Source of the DNA: Phyllostachys edulis
Taxonomy: Eukaryota; Streptophyta; Magnoliopsida; Poales; Poaceae
NCBI GenBank assembly: GCA_036346405.1
Contig: CM070563.1
Span: 24,759,100-24,823,099 of the forward strand
DNA: 64,000 bases
Reading direction: 5' to 3'
Every line of letters starts with the position of its first letter. The first letter of the stretch is position 1. The notes under the pieces are model-generated. The model was not told where the DNA came from. It saw only the letters and a program-made list of their open reading frames with translations, and searched no databases. Position numbers and translations under genes: made by a program. Of the stretch, positions 11,771 through 23,339 are shown piece by piece.

Positions 11771-12619
11771 TGACCAGGTCCCCATCACTTATGACCAGGT
11801 CCTATCTCTATACGACCAGTTCGTAACTCCTTGTGATTTCGTTCGACCACTCTGTGATTTCGTTCGACTAGTCTACGACCAGCTCGTATCTCCATACGAC
11901 CAGTCCGTAACTGATAGAACAAAACGACCTACTTGTGTATTCTCCCTTTGCCTCACGATGTCGGATATCTTCACGTGGTCGAACACTTCGACCACTAGTG
12001 GCTTGGTCATACACTTTTTTTATCCGACCACAACGAGGGGCCTAGAGACATCTCTCCTGTTATGTTAGGAGGGGCAAATCCCATATCTGACCAATCACAT
12101 TCCTCCGCATGTTTCATAGCATACCCGAAAGCTACCTTTATAACTACCCAGTTACGAGTAGCGATTGGCAACCCCTAAGAGTGCTATTACACATGTAGAA
12201 AACTATGCTGTTCTCAGGTCTAAGGATTATACATCACCATTGCTTGAGACCAACTAACGACACATAGAATCATAACAATCTCAATAGTGTCTCAAGGTGG
12301 GTCAATCCAACCCTATGTTCTCTAACATGTGTTCACATTATTGATTCGATATCCCTATATCCATGACTAGTGAAACATGGCCATCAATTAATACAATGTG
12401 CTGGTCGATAGAGTCAATAGTGTTCCGACCATTGACATCCGACCAGGGATACATTTAGAACGATATCATATAAGTTAAGAGTTTCACCAACAAGTCACAT
12501 ACTTGTTAATCTTCATAACCAATGATTCATTCAAGGAACAGGATAACACATTATCCAATATTATGAACATAATGAAATATAATCATCTCTATGATTGCCT
12601 CTAGGGCATATTTCCAACA
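11771..12619 (-). repeat. Ty1/copia LTR, Angela/BARE-like, reversed
   Basis: Read on the minus strand it begins at 12619 with TGTTGGAAATATGCCCTAGA, the well-known start of Angela/BARE-type grass copia LTRs, followed by GGCAAT. The far end at about 11771 is less certain. The five bases after the right end (GTATT) do not match the five before the left end (TTAGC), so this is not a clean solo LTR; the left side was probably joined to the gypsy LTR by deletion. The left 200 bp contain repeated TACGACCAG and GTCCGTAAC words. No coding region of the copia element adjoins it. Confidence 0.75.
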
Positions 12620-12624
12620 GTATT

Positions 12625-13761
12625 CTCATTGTTGTGACTCCAACCAATCTTCACCACAGACTCCACTTGGAAAAATACTTCATATTGCCAACAATCAGGA
12701 TCAGTAATTTCTGAAAAGACAATGATTTTTTGTGGGATCTTTGACACCAATATTAATTCTGACAAGATCATGAGAACGAAGAAGTTCCATATCTACTGCC
12801 ACCACCACTCTAAGAGAGGAACCAATTTCAAATAATGCATGATAATTTTTCATAGTATCAGGAACTCCCATCACCCTTACCTAGACTATACGAAGTTTAC
12901 CTTTTGCCATTGCCTCAAGAGTCCATCCAGTAACCTTCACAGATACTCCTGATCCTTTCAATTTGAAAAGTTCAAAATTATCCAACTCTTCTAATCTAGA
13001 TTTGGAAGGAAACCTCATCAAGAAAAGACCAGGACCATTAGCTCTAGCATGCCATTGCCATTTCCAATTGAAATGTTGAGTGAAACCTTGCTCCAATTGT
13101 CTGTCAGTGGTGACTCCTTCCTTAATGGTTATCAAAGCCATTGGGTTCACATGTTCCTTTTGACTAACAATTTTAGTATTTTAAATCAACAAGCAACGCA
13201 AACCATTTGCAGCATATCCAACAAATTTAAGAATAGGTTTGGGTTGTCTAAGACAAGCACAAAAGGAAGTCACATTATTATCCTTGCCACAGACAGCACA
13301 CAACACAGAATTAGGGCAATCTTTCATTGTGTGACCAATTTCTCGACATTTAAAACAAAGCAGCTTCCTAGGATCTACCATCTCCACATCTAAAGCAGGT
13401 TCAGAACTAACATCTTGACCAACAGAAAGAGGATTTTGCACCTGAGGGTGAACAAAGTCATACCAACTCTGGGTTTGCTGCACTTGACGTTGTTGGGAAT
13501 TCGCTTGAACTATAGGGGCAGCCTATTGTCTTTGTTGTTGATTTTGCTAAAACTATTGTTAATGTTGATTAGCCAGTTGATTTTGTTGTCTCTGATTGAA
13601 CATTGTATCTCCTCCTTATTGTTGCTTCCTATCACCTTGAAATCGCTGAAAATTATTTGCTTGATATCGCTGAGTATTGCCTCCTCGCACACCTTGTTGC
13701 TAGTATGGAGGTTTTCCTTGACCCAACATGACCTAAGGTTGAAACTGCTGCATACAACAGT
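12625..13761 (-). pseudogene. Retrotransposon gag-like protein with two CCHC-type knuckles and a DUF4283-like domain (C-terminal part)
   Basis: On the minus strand a Gln/Asn-rich segment (about 13735-13500) is followed by zinc knuckles of the type CFKCREIGHTMKDC and CAVCGKDNNVTSFC (about 13370-13270). A DUF4283-like block follows (FNWKWQWHARANGPGLFLMRFPS, quoted here in two parts: FNWKWQWHAR and GLFLMRFPS; about 13080-13010) and then WTLEAMAKGKL. This order, Gly/Gln-rich then CCHC then DUF4283-like, is that of an abundant grass family labelled unclassified retrotransposon zinc-knuckle proteins; binding of nucleic acid is inferred. Several in-frame stops show it is dead. It ends against the copia LTR at 12619. 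Its upstream part continues at 16098 beyond an inserted CACTA element. Confidence 0.75.
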
Positions 13762-13789
13762 CACTACTACGAAAAGGCTAATATTGGAC

Positions 13790-14571
13790 GCCTCATCACA
13801 TACGACAGTGGGAATTGAGATCTCCATATTTAAGATATGGGCAATGGGTCCCCATATGAAAAGTATGGGCAATGGGTCCCTGCATTTGATAATGCGGGCA
13901 TGAGTGAACACCGATGGGTGTAACACTCCGCTATACTGGTATATGCAGAAGAAAAGTTGTGGCATGAACATGATTTTCATTGCATTGCACTCATGAGAAA
14001 AGAATTGTATGTTTTATAATGAGAATGTATTGTTGATGAAATGATGCTTGTGTATGGCCATTCTCATTTGTACTTGCTGAGTCTTGGACTCACTTTTGTT
14101 GTTTGTTGTTTTAGATGATCGTTAAAGATGGCATACATTGGGTGGAAATAGATCATGGAATGATAGCAATTTTGGGCATTTCACATTACTAGACATTTAT
14201 TTCCTTTGGCCAAGTCAATTAGCAAATTTAAATGTAATAAATGGTTAACTTGTGGAATTTCTATTTTCACATGATTCTGCTTATTATGGAGGTTGTATTA
14301 TCTATTTAACTCTTGGTTACATGCTTAGATCTTAAGCTTATCTATTGACTAGATGGTTTTGCAAGTGTTGATAGTGGTAAGTAGTTATGTGTTAATTATT
14401 CCATTCGACCTTTTTTTTTGAATTTAGGTTGCTGAAATTTATGACTTGTCATTTGGTAGAATGATTATTATTTGAGTCTAGCTGATAATGATTCTTGTTT
14501 AATGGTTAAAATTAGTAGTGATAGTAATTGTAGGTGATATTTCGGGCTTTTGTTAAGCCGGGGTGTTACAA
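13790..14571 (+). repeat. 3' portion of a Ty3/gypsy LTR inside CACTA copy B
   Basis: The stretch ends in AAGCCGGGGTGTTACA at 14571, like the LTR of element A, and shares with it GCTGAGTCTTGGACTCAC (about 14080-14098) and the repeated GGGTCCC words. Otherwise it is clearly diverged, so it is a related but different LTR. No PBS follows; CACTA sequence resumes immediately. The 5' portion of this LTR and the left half of CACTA copy B are absent, indicating insertion followed by a deletion. No gene is seen. Confidence 0.6.
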
Positions 14572-14930
14572 ATCACTAGTAGGTTTTCTCGACCCACACA
14601 TGGTCTCCATGCAAAGCATCGAGGAGAATGCATCCTTCATCGAAAAATACATGACGAAGTCATTGCTGGCTCACCGCGACAAGGAATTCATACTTTTGCC
14701 CTACAACCAGGGATAAGTGCTGCACGAGTGGTTATACTTACTGATTTGTACTTTATAAGCAACACGAACTTAGGTTTAATTACCATGGCGACATACCTTT
14801 GTAGGTTTCACTAGATTCTAATTGTAATTATACCAAAAAGGAACAAGGTAATATACCTAGATTCCCTACAGAGGGCCGATAACGACTTCCTAGTTTTCCG
14901 ACGATTAATCGACGGGTAAACATATTTCCT
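14572..14930 (+). pseudogene. Ulp1-like (C48) protease relic of CACTA copy B
   Basis: The first exon relic (14580-14715) reads VGFLDPHMVSMQSIEENASF and later EFILLPYNQ, parallel to 4676-4813 of copy A. After an intron the next exon near 14805 continues with ILIVI, NKVIYLDSL and DNDFLVFRRL. The Trp after the catalytic His has become a TAG stop, and a second stop falls at about 14920. The YLDSL block holds the Asp of the protease triad; the Cys-containing end is not recognisable downstream. It shows what copy A would have contained past its break. Confidence 0.65.
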
Positions 14931-15660
14931 CCATAGATAACTCTATTGTAGTCTTTCCTTCCTTTGCGATGGCTAAGGCTAGCTTTTTAGAATCACGTAG
15001 GTTGTTCGCCGTGTACTTTGCTAAAGGAGGGAAATCCAAGGGAAGGATCCTACGACACGATCTAATTTCTCGGTATTCGCTAGTACACATTAATCCTGTA
15101 TAACACTTCATAGTAATGCCTCTCGAACTATCCAATTCTATTTTTACAGTACCACCAGCAGCCACTGGGCAACATCTATGGATACTATGTTTGTCACAAC
15201 ATTCAACTATTCCTCGATTCCGCGACGACCAATGAAACTCAAGTTTGTCAATCTTGCAATAATTATTTCATATTTATCAATTTATATATGCACAACTTTA
15301 ATCTTCCTAGCGACAAGTTACGACCATCCCTACAACGACACTGCAACAGGGTGATCTCACAAGAATTGAAGGACAGTTTATGTCCTTCTTGTTGCGTGAT
15401 GTCATAAACTCTGAAGGGTTGTTCCACAATGTAGATTGAACTTGATTGGGATAAGATTGAACTTAATGGTACATGTGTGTATTTGTTCATGAATGGTTAA
15501 TTTTAGTACATTTGAGTTAATTGATTTGTTAAATGGATGTCCTTGTTTCTGAAATAAATGTGAATTAGAACTTGTTGTATTTCCGCTTGTTTCAGAAGGT
15601 ATGGCTAGCATTTCCTGAGGCTAGCCAATAAACAGAAATAGATTTAGCAATACAAAAGAA
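14931..15660. other. Non-coding part of CACTA copy B
   Basis: No convincing gene is seen. From about 15420 the sequence is homologous to 1330-1570 of copy A (shared ATGAATGGTTAATTTTAG and GGCTAGCCAATAAACA), so it is the AT-rich spacer that precedes the hairpin array. Confidence 0.6.
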
Positions 15661-16075
15661 TATCACAGACGGTTCCTTAGAACAAACCGTTTGTGATACA
15701 TCAGCTATCACAGATGATTCCTTAGGACAAACTATTTGTGATACATCAACTATCATAGACAATTTCATCTACAAACCGTTTGTGATACATAAGCTATCAC
15801 AGACGGTTGCATCTACAAGCTGTATGTGATACATCTGCTATCACAAACGGTTTCATCTACAAATCGTATGTGATTGTAAACTATCACAGACGGTTTTGAG
15901 TTAATAACCGTCTGTGATAGGCAACTATCACAGACGGTTATGAGTCAATAACTGTATGTGATAGTCTACATCACAGACGGTTCAAAAACCGTCTATGGTG
16001 ACCTCATGTCATTATTGACCCATAAACTCGGACGGCTCACGAAACCATATGTGATGATATTTTTGAACCGTCTGT
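15661..16075. repeat. Subterminal hairpin array of CACTA copy B
   Basis: About eight units of about 40-50 bp each consist of TATCACAGACGGTT or a variant, a short spacer, and AACCGTCTGTGATA or a variant. The array runs up to the right terminal repeat, the normal place for CACTA subterminal motifs that bind the TnpA-type protein. Units vary from near-perfect (about 15880-15960) to degenerate. Confidence 0.85.
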
Positions 16076-16097
16076 GAAGACCTTTTCTGTAGTAGTG

Positions 16098-16514
16098 GGT
16101 CCTTCCACTGACCTCCCCCGCCATTGTTGCCACTAACGACCCTCTGTTGGAACTACGAGCGACAATCACACCATGGACCTCCCCCACCATTGCCACCACC
16201 ATCACCACCATGCCCTTGGCCCTGATTCCCACCTCCACATCCCTGATCTCTCCACGCACGCTAAATCCCACCTTGATCTTCCTTGTAAGCTCCTCAAACC
16301 AGATTCTTCTTCACCGATGGCTACGTAGTATGAGCAAATTCCCTCAAATCCCCATCAATTGTTCCGCTCCACCCCTTCTCCACACCCCTAATTCCTACCT
16401 GTGGCCACTCCTTGACTAGCGCCGCCACTCGATCTTTGGATCTAGAGTTTTGGGACACAAAGACCAACCCCACAAAAGTTAACCCTAGGAAAATCCTTCC
16501 TCCGCCATAGATGT
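16098..16514 (-). pseudogene. Upstream Gly-rich part of the split gag-like gene
   Basis: On the minus strand one frame from about 16270 to 16098 is a Gly/Asn/Gln-rich linker (GGGNQGQGHGGDGG and similar), as found before the zinc knuckles in this grass family. An in-frame TAG lies near 16155. The piece stops exactly at the CACTA copy B terminus and its frame matches the downstream part at 13761. The stretch up to 16514 is less clearly coding. A 3.9-kb solo LTR interrupts again at 16520. Confidence 0.6.
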
Positions 16515-16519
16515 TGAAA

Positions 16520-19500
16520 TGTTGGGACCCAAATTTCTGAATCCAGAATCCTCTGTATATATCTGCACTAGTCTCTGGATCAGTAGCTAGTGCATATAGT
16601 TACATCATTGAATATCAATACATATCTGGCAAACGTCAAACTATTGTATAATATTGAACAAAAGAGTAATGACCTTATGTTCGAAACTTACAATTACCGT
16701 CCTTTCAAGCTAAACAACTTGAATAAACTGCAGCAGAAGAAGATAACTCCAAGTGATGGCCCATCCATATGCTCACAGATAATCGACGAGGGGCTCGTGA
16801 CCTAGTATTTCACTATCCTTCGTTGTAGCCACACGCGTAGAAGTTTTAATCCTCCTCGGCTACTTTGAAGGCTTCTGAGATTTATTTTGAGTGTAGCATG
16901 TGAGTGCATAAAGTACTCCACAAGTCTTGGAAAAAATGCATATGCATAGCTTTTAAAAAATGAGGCTTATATGGTTCTTTTGCACAAAGCAATATTTTAA
17001 GTTTCAACAATTTTCATAAAGCACATTTGACAAAAAATAGTTTCAATAAATAAATTAATTGTATCACTAGTGGAGATTCTAGCTACCAACCACTAGTAAC
17101 AAGGCTCTAGCTGCCAAGGTTCAAAGGATAGGGCTCTAGCTACCCAATTGGCTCTAGCTGCCAGAAAAACTGCCCAATAGTCCCAACTGCTCCCGAGTTC
17201 CCAAAATTTACTGTTTTGAAATCAAAACCAAAATCTACCATGTGAAAATGCACCTTGCCTGTCGTTGACTGTGGGCACAGCTATTCGAATAGTTTTACAC
17301 TCTACAGAAGTTGTACAGCTTGACCCACACAAGATAATCAACTTATAATGTCGGCTATGACACGTTTCCTTAGGCGTGCGACTAAGTGATTATCACAAGG
17401 CATTTACAATACCACACTCTAACATCAACCCGCCCGATGAGCTTAACCCCAGGTCATGGATATCATTTACCATCGACCCGGAGCTCACCGTTGTGGGGGA
17501 TAACCTGTCCGGACATAGATGTCTATTACCATCGCCCGGAGCAAGCCCCAATAGACATGGACATCAATTACCATCGTCTGCACAATCCTAAAAAGGAACA
17601 TCTAGCAACTACAGCCTGTGGGTGTATTGCTAGAACATGGTAAATTAGTTGGCCAGGTCCTTCCCATTTAGGACATATGGTTGTACGGTATTACTCGGTT
17701 TAAATAGTCACAAGCGTCCGTTCTTAATATGACCTAGGCGGAACTTAACACATTACATGTTTCATGCTCAAGATGCACCCGCCTGAACTTACCATCCTCC
17801 CAAGTCTAAATAGATTTTCACCATTTTATTTTATTCTGAAAACCAATGGCAATACCTATTGCCATACATTTCTCAAATTGATTTGCATACATGGTATTAA
17901 TAATTCCCACCCATAGGATAAACATGACCAATATAGCTTGCCTAAGCAGTTCTACCGTTTTATATTAATCCATTAATAATGTATTTTTATAATCCAACAA
18001 TAATGTATCTCTATAATCCAACAATAATATATTCCGTAATCCAACAATGATATATTCCTATAATCCAACAAAGATATATTTTTATGATCTAACAATAATA
18101 TAATCCGATACTAATGTATTCCAATAATCTAACAATGATATATTGTATAATCCAATCAATGATATATTGTATAATCCAACAATGATATATTTCTAAGATC
18201 CAACAATGATGCATTTCTATAATCCAATTAATTCCACAAGGTTTAAGCATTCTAAATGATTCAACCAATTCACCAAAAATTATCATAATGAATTGTGATG
18301 AAAATCCATCCTTTTTCTTCTTTTAATCACCACCTTTATTGGATAAATTTCACAATATTAATTTTCCAACAATCACTTACTATAATCAATTTAATTAAAC
18401 TGAAATTTGGTTTAGATCCAATCTTTCCTTTCAATCCCAGATAATCAAGTCAGTGCTTCATATTTAGACACTTCCATGATATAATTGGTTCCACACCAAG
18501 TTAGCTTTATATTCATTCTCAACAATCTATATAATCCACAACGATGTCCTTCATCATTGTATTCATCTAATTTCACAATATTGTATTCCCATTATCTGAC
18601 AATAATTTAGTCATTACTGAGGATTTAATGTACTAGGGCGACAATGATTCAAGGGTAACAACATCAAATGGAGATATAATCAAATTAGGATTAACTAACA
18701 CTCCTAAGATTTGAACTTATCAATTTATGTAAATAGCAATGCATAGTAGTTTTGAAATTTAAAACCAGATTTCAAAAACATAGGTACAATATGATCAAAG
18801 GAGACTTGCCTTCATCAAAGATTGAGGTCACATGTACCGGTTGGTCCAAACTTGCTTCGGCAATGTCGGATTCTGTACGCGCGAAACGAGATAAAATAAA
18901 TTACAGAAAATCAAATAAAATACAAAAAATTATAAAATTAGTACCATTAGAGAGATTAAGAATTTATATAAATTTAGGAACAAGAATCGACAAAATCGGA
19001 GTTCGTATGAAGGAGAACAAACACCCGGAAGATTTGCCAGAAAGAAAATCCTAAAAATTGGAAAGGAGGGAATATTCCAGGAATATACTGTTTTGGATTT
19101 TGGATGAATAAAACAATAGAGCTAGCAAATGGGGTCCACTTGCTAGTGATAGGAGGAGATAAAGAGAGAAGGAGGATGACAGGTGGGGGCCATCTGTCAA
19201 TAAGACAGAGAGAAGAATAGAGGGGAAGGAAAAACAAAGGAGGAGGTGGCGCTCGGCGGCGGCGGCCACGACAGTCTTGTGGCCGTGGCATGACGCAAAA
19301 TGGGTCGTGGGACCACGAGGAGGTGATAGAAGGTGGGCGTAAGCGCAAGCGCAAGACGGCGCAGTCAAGTGATGGCGGTGTGCATGTGGCGCATGAGAGG
19401 TGACGAGGCGGTGACGATGTGCTCGATGGCGGCATGGGGAGCATGCCAAGCTGCTCGAGGAGGCCAGAGGAGGTCCGTGTAGGTGGGGCGTCGGTGGCCG

Positions 19501-20445
19501 GTGGTGAAGAAGAAGGGCTCACGACAGCGGCGCTACACGATAAGTAATCGACTCAAATAAGTCGGGGAAATGGTGGAGGACTCTCAGGAATACATTATGG
19601 CACGGTCAATACCTCAAGAAGTGAACCGGAGAGGGAGATTGAGCGATGGAGGTGTTTCGGCCGAAAAGGAAGAAGAAGGTGAATGCGGCGATGAACTATG
19701 ACGAAATCCAAAATTGATTGAGGGGAAAAGAATATGGAGCTTAGGAACACAACGTGACGCGGTTGGTTGAGCAAGATCCACACTAGGGCGGCAAGAATGG
19801 TGACGCAAGGAGGCGGCCAGCGCTCGGGAAGATGATGTCCACGGTGGCGACGGAGCTCCAGAGATGATGGAACTTGGAGGATATGTGAAAGGGGAGATGA
19901 GGGTTGGGGTACTCCATTTTATAGATGAAGTTAGGTAACCAGGCGGCGAAAACGTGAGCAGGATCAGGCGAAATTTTGGCCCGGGTTTAGAAACTGTGGA
20001 AATGGCGAGGCATTGATGGCGATGAGAAACGACACAAATAAACGCGCGCGTTGATGGCGGGAATTGATGGCGCGGGCTACATGGAGGAACGACACGGGGC
20101 GCGCATAGTCGAGCCAGCGCTGGCATGGCGTAGCTTCGGCTGGAATAGAGGAAGAGCAAGGAAAAAGGAAGAAGGAAAAAAAGAAAAAAGAAAAAAATGA
20201 ATGGGCCAATAAATGGGCTAGGTGAGAGAAGAAATGGATTCCGGCCCAAGAAGTTTTGCGGGAAAATTCAAATTACAAATTTTAAATTTGGAATTTGGTG
20301 ACGAGTTTTGAATTAAGAATTGGAATTTGGATTTGAATTTCGGATTTAGAATTTAAATGAATAAAAAAACTCCAATTAAAATCCAATACTTTGAATTAAT
20401 AATTTGAATTACATTTTTATGAAGAGCAAAATTTAGGATGTTACA
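16520..20445 (-). repeat. Solo Ty3/gypsy LTR 1 (3.9 kb) with TGAAA target duplication
   Basis: Plus-strand ends are TGTTGGGACCC (16520) and GATGTTACA (20445); on the minus strand the LTR reads TGTAACATCC to GGGTCCCAACA. Identical TGAAA flanks lie at 16515-16519 and 20446-20450. No PBS, PPT or internal region is present, so it is a solo LTR left by recombination between the two LTRs of an element. The right third (19100-20250) is GC-rich and probably holds promoter and leader; long open frames there are low-complexity. The same family recurs at 35296-39148 in the same orientation. Confidence 0.9.
17963..18230. repeat. AT-rich tandem repeat in solo LTR 1
   Basis: About nine imperfect copies of a roughly 25-34 bp unit built on TAATCCAACAATGATATATT. 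The array is absent from the related LTR at 35296-39148, so it expanded in this copy or its sub-family. Confidence 0.75.
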
Positions 20446-20450
20446 TGAAA

Positions 20451-21069
20451 CAAGGGAGCTAGATGCCAAAACGGATTTGAAATTGCTATAGAAACAAACC
20501 TATCTGAGCTCAAATCCGTGTTGCCATCAGGTTACGCGTGCTATGACGAAGAGGAGAGAGGAACTTGGGCCACCGCTTCCCAAATCCTCTCGCAATCTCG
20601 AGAACGAGTTCCATTATAGAGAAACTATTGACCTCAACTGTGGGCTTCGTGAACGGCCCCATCCACCCTTGCAACCTCATCTCGAAGCCTTGTCGCCGAC
20701 GAAGCCAATCCATCGGCTTCGCAAGGCTCCATAGCCTTCTTGTCAACAAAACCCATCAACACTTTGGTACTGCCCTGTGTTCTGAACTTCCATGGGTTGC
20801 TGAACGCTGACGGTTTCTTTACAATGATTCATACCTACTCCATCTTGCTAGTTCAATGACTGGGTATTGCTTGGCAGGACATCAGCTTTAACGAAGACTG
20901 AAGTGGAGGAAAACTGCGTCGAACTGAATTTACAGCTTGATTGAATCCAACCCAGGTGTTGAAGGGCACGTGAAAATAAGCACGAATAACACAGGGGAAT
21001 AAAAATACAATGAAATTTTTTTATTAATGTTTTTTTTAGGAATCAGCATACAATGAGATTGAGCATATC
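20451..21069. other. Unassigned region right of solo LTR 1
   Basis: A minus-strand open frame of 79 codons (20510-20749) could be the N-terminal side of the split gag-like gene, since the LTR was inserted into that locus, but no family motif is recognisable. From 20820 on the sequence is AT-rich with no gene. Confidence 0.3.
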
Positions 21070-21458
21070 TGTACAATAGAATTTTTTATTAACTAATCCT
21101 TTTTAAAATTTTATTTTAAAGATAACTTTCGGCACACTTTATTTACAATTCTGACCTCTTTGATCACGCCACCACCTGTGGCGTGACAAAACAACACTGT
21201 CACGTCAGCCCGTATCTAGAGCAAGCTCTTGTCACGCCACCACCTATGGCGTGACAGTGTTGGCTGGTCACGCCACGACCAGTGGTGTGACCAAAAGTGC
21301 TATTTAGTAGACTTATCCTATGACGTTACAGCGTTAGTTTGCCACGCTACGAGTGATGGCGTGACTAAAGAGGGACAAAATTGGAAATAAAGTGCATTGA
21401 GGTTAACTTTAAAATAAAAATTAAAAAGAGGTTAATTAATATAAAAAAGTTCTGTACA
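21070..21458. mobile_element. Foldback-type MITE with long terminal inverted repeats
   Basis: Both ends begin TGTACA, and the outer roughly 100 bp on each side are inverted copies with about 80 percent visible match (left AATTTTTTATTAACTAATCC, right AACTTTTTTATATTAATTAA when reversed). The centre holds four palindromes built on TCACGCCAC and GTGGCGTGA at about 21164-21187, 21231-21255, 21266-21291 and 21340-21365. There is no coding capacity. No clear target duplication was seen, so the superfamily is undetermined. Confidence 0.7.
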
Positions 21459-22363
21459 ATACAGCAGCAGCTATGTTCACAGGATTGCTGTTTCTAGGCT
21501 CTAGCCACAGTGTAGGTGTTTAGTATTTACAACAGATTTGGTTCCTCCCTTTCCATTCTTTTTCTTTTTCTGGGAAACCAACTAACCTAAGCCAATACAA
21601 GAATTTCATAGGGTCACTCGTTTATTCTATGAACAATGGTCAAGTTCAACAACATTTTGAGTTACTGATGCCCAACCAGACTATACTTCTGCTGATCTAC
21701 TGAGCATACATCAGTTGAGCTAAAGGGATTGACGCGCCTTCCGCTGACCCCATCCTCACCATCATTTGTTACTAGTAGGGTATCGTGCGTTGCAACGGAA
21801 CCCTAAACCTTGCACAAATAATATTTGCCTTTAACACGTAAAACAAAATCAATCAATTAAAAGATGGTGATGCATACATCTACAAGCATCACATTGGCGC
21901 AACATGATAGAACAAGCACTCCATACGGCAATTCTGCAAATGAACGGACAAATCAACATTTTCATATAGTATACTTCAATACATAAATAAATGTTAGACT
22001 ATCATGTAAAATAATGACAAACCAACTGATAAAGTAGACATCATGCATAAAACAGAAATATTAACGAAAATTTAGAAATGAAGCTGATGTGGCAGTCTTA
22101 TGGAAGATTCCTCATCATATCTAGCTTGTCAAGTAAACCTCGGCTGCCCACCGCCCACCAGAAACCCCGTGTGTGCCGCTGGAAACCCCCCATTCTGAGG
22201 TCAAAACTAGCTAGAAATACAACGGTGCTTCACCAAAACCCCGAGGTAAATTATCAGAGGAGCGAACTACGGTGAAGCTACAATAGAACTAAGTTTAGGA
22301 TAATAAGATGGTACTCACAGGGAAAAGCAAATCCAATGTATTCCAGACTGCGTACCGTACGGC
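21459..22363. other. Intergenic region with no gene seen
   Basis: Only short chance frames are present. At about 21771 the words ACTAGTAGGGTATCG and GTGCGTTGCAACGG resemble a motif common at the ends of some grass transposons, possibly Helitrons, but no matching 3' hairpin and CTRR end was identified. The stretch follows the tentative end of the SAC gene. Confidence 0.3.
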
Positions 22364-22654
22364 TCATGTTGGGTAAGTAGGGCCTTCAAGAGAAGTGAAG
22401 CTATACAGGCACGCCTTCAGTCTGGTGCTTGTACTCATCCTCAATTCCAGGCCTGCATTAATTAATTTTCTTTTAGAATAAAATGTGACCTTCCAGTGGA
22501 GAAATTGATATGCAGAATTAGTGTTGGATTTACTATAGAAATATGGTTTGAATAGCTAATACCTTGAAGGATGGTCATGCGGAAAAGGTAGTGCAGCAGT
22601 GCTGGCTCACTTTTAGGTAGTGCAGCAGTACTGGCTCACTTTTAGCTTCTGGAG
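22364..22654 (-). pseudogene. Tentative 3' exons of the SAC gene, with a 29-bp tandem duplication
   Basis: Two exon-like blocks lie beyond the 2.4-kb intron. One is 22563-22654 (acceptor TTACTCAG, donor AAG/GTATTAG). The other starts at 22452 (acceptor AATGCAG) and has frames ending at 22401 (reading GIEDEYKHQTEGVPV) or 22364. The first contains a 29-bp direct duplication, 22586-22614 and 22615-22643, with one mismatch. Because 29 is not a multiple of three it changes the frame; spliced directly to the exon ending at 25092 the reading stops inside the duplication. The usual conserved C-terminal tail of Arabidopsis relatives is not seen. Whether this is the true end, an untranslated end, or a damaged end needs transcript data. 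Confidence 0.35.
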
Positions 22655-23339
22655 CTGAGTAACAAAGAAAAAATATTTAGTTTGAGAAAATGATACAAGA
22701 CATTAACACATCATACGAAGACAACACTGTATAAATTTCACTTAGAATAACCTGATCAGTGAGTTCAATCACAAAGTAATCTGTAGGGCCACCAACCAAG
22801 AAAGAATTTGGAAAAGTAGGGAAATGCTCAAGGAAACTCGCAAGCAAGTGATATGCACATGGAACATTGCAACACTTTAGTAGCAAACAATCAGCACTAG
22901 GAATATGGAGAAAAGTAACCTACCCTGATCATAGAACAGCATGAATTTGAAGAGTAGGAGGAAAAGATTTCTACCAGCCTGTTCACAATATTAAATTAGT
23001 GACATAAAAAAATATTATTGAACATGTTTACGAGAAAAACATATAGTAAATTTCAATGCACAGAGAGAGAGAGACCTGTAATGATATCTTACTCAGTTGA
23101 TCTGGGACTAAAGCGACGTCTTCAAGGGACTAAAGCAACGTCTTCAAGGAGATACTATCCAAGAAACAAAACATGTTCTGAATGGTGTAAAAATGCATGC
23201 AGTGCAGTTTGTAAACAAACAAATTCTTACATGATACAATGAGAGGATATGTTAAGATTTGCTTGTTAGCACACTAACTATTTTGAATTGACATCAATTG
23301 ATATTGCAAAGTGTTAACTAAAATAAACTAACCTACAGA

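Larger units (their letters stand above)
13762..16097 (+). mobile_element. CACTA transposon, copy B, internally rearranged
   Basis: The left terminus CACTACTACGAAAAGG (13762) and the right terminus CCTTTTCTGTAGTAGTG (ends 16097) are inverted repeats differing by one inserted base. Flanking triplets are AGT (13759-13761) and GGT (16098-16100), a 3-bp target duplication with one mismatch. Taking out the element plus one triplet keeps the minus-strand gag-like reading frame open across the site, independent support for these boundaries. The interior holds an LTR fragment (13790-14571), a protease-exon relic matching copy A, and a subterminal hairpin array. The transposase gene is missing. Confidence 0.8.

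Noticed and set aside
13049..13903. Plus-strand frames opposite the gag-like pseudogene
   Set aside because: Complement of the Gln-rich and CCHC segments of the minus-strand gene; Leu-rich composition is the expected shadow.
19614..20249. Minus-strand open frame of 211 codons (and a 182-codon frame at 18974-19522)
   Set aside because: Lies in the GC-rich part of solo LTR 1; low-complexity Pro/Ser/Phe composition, no motif, overlapping frames equally open.
21771..22320. Possible Helitron end (GTGCGTTGCAACGG words)
   Set aside because: No TC start, no 3' hairpin with CTRR and no A/T insertion site could be placed; motif alone is too common in grasses.
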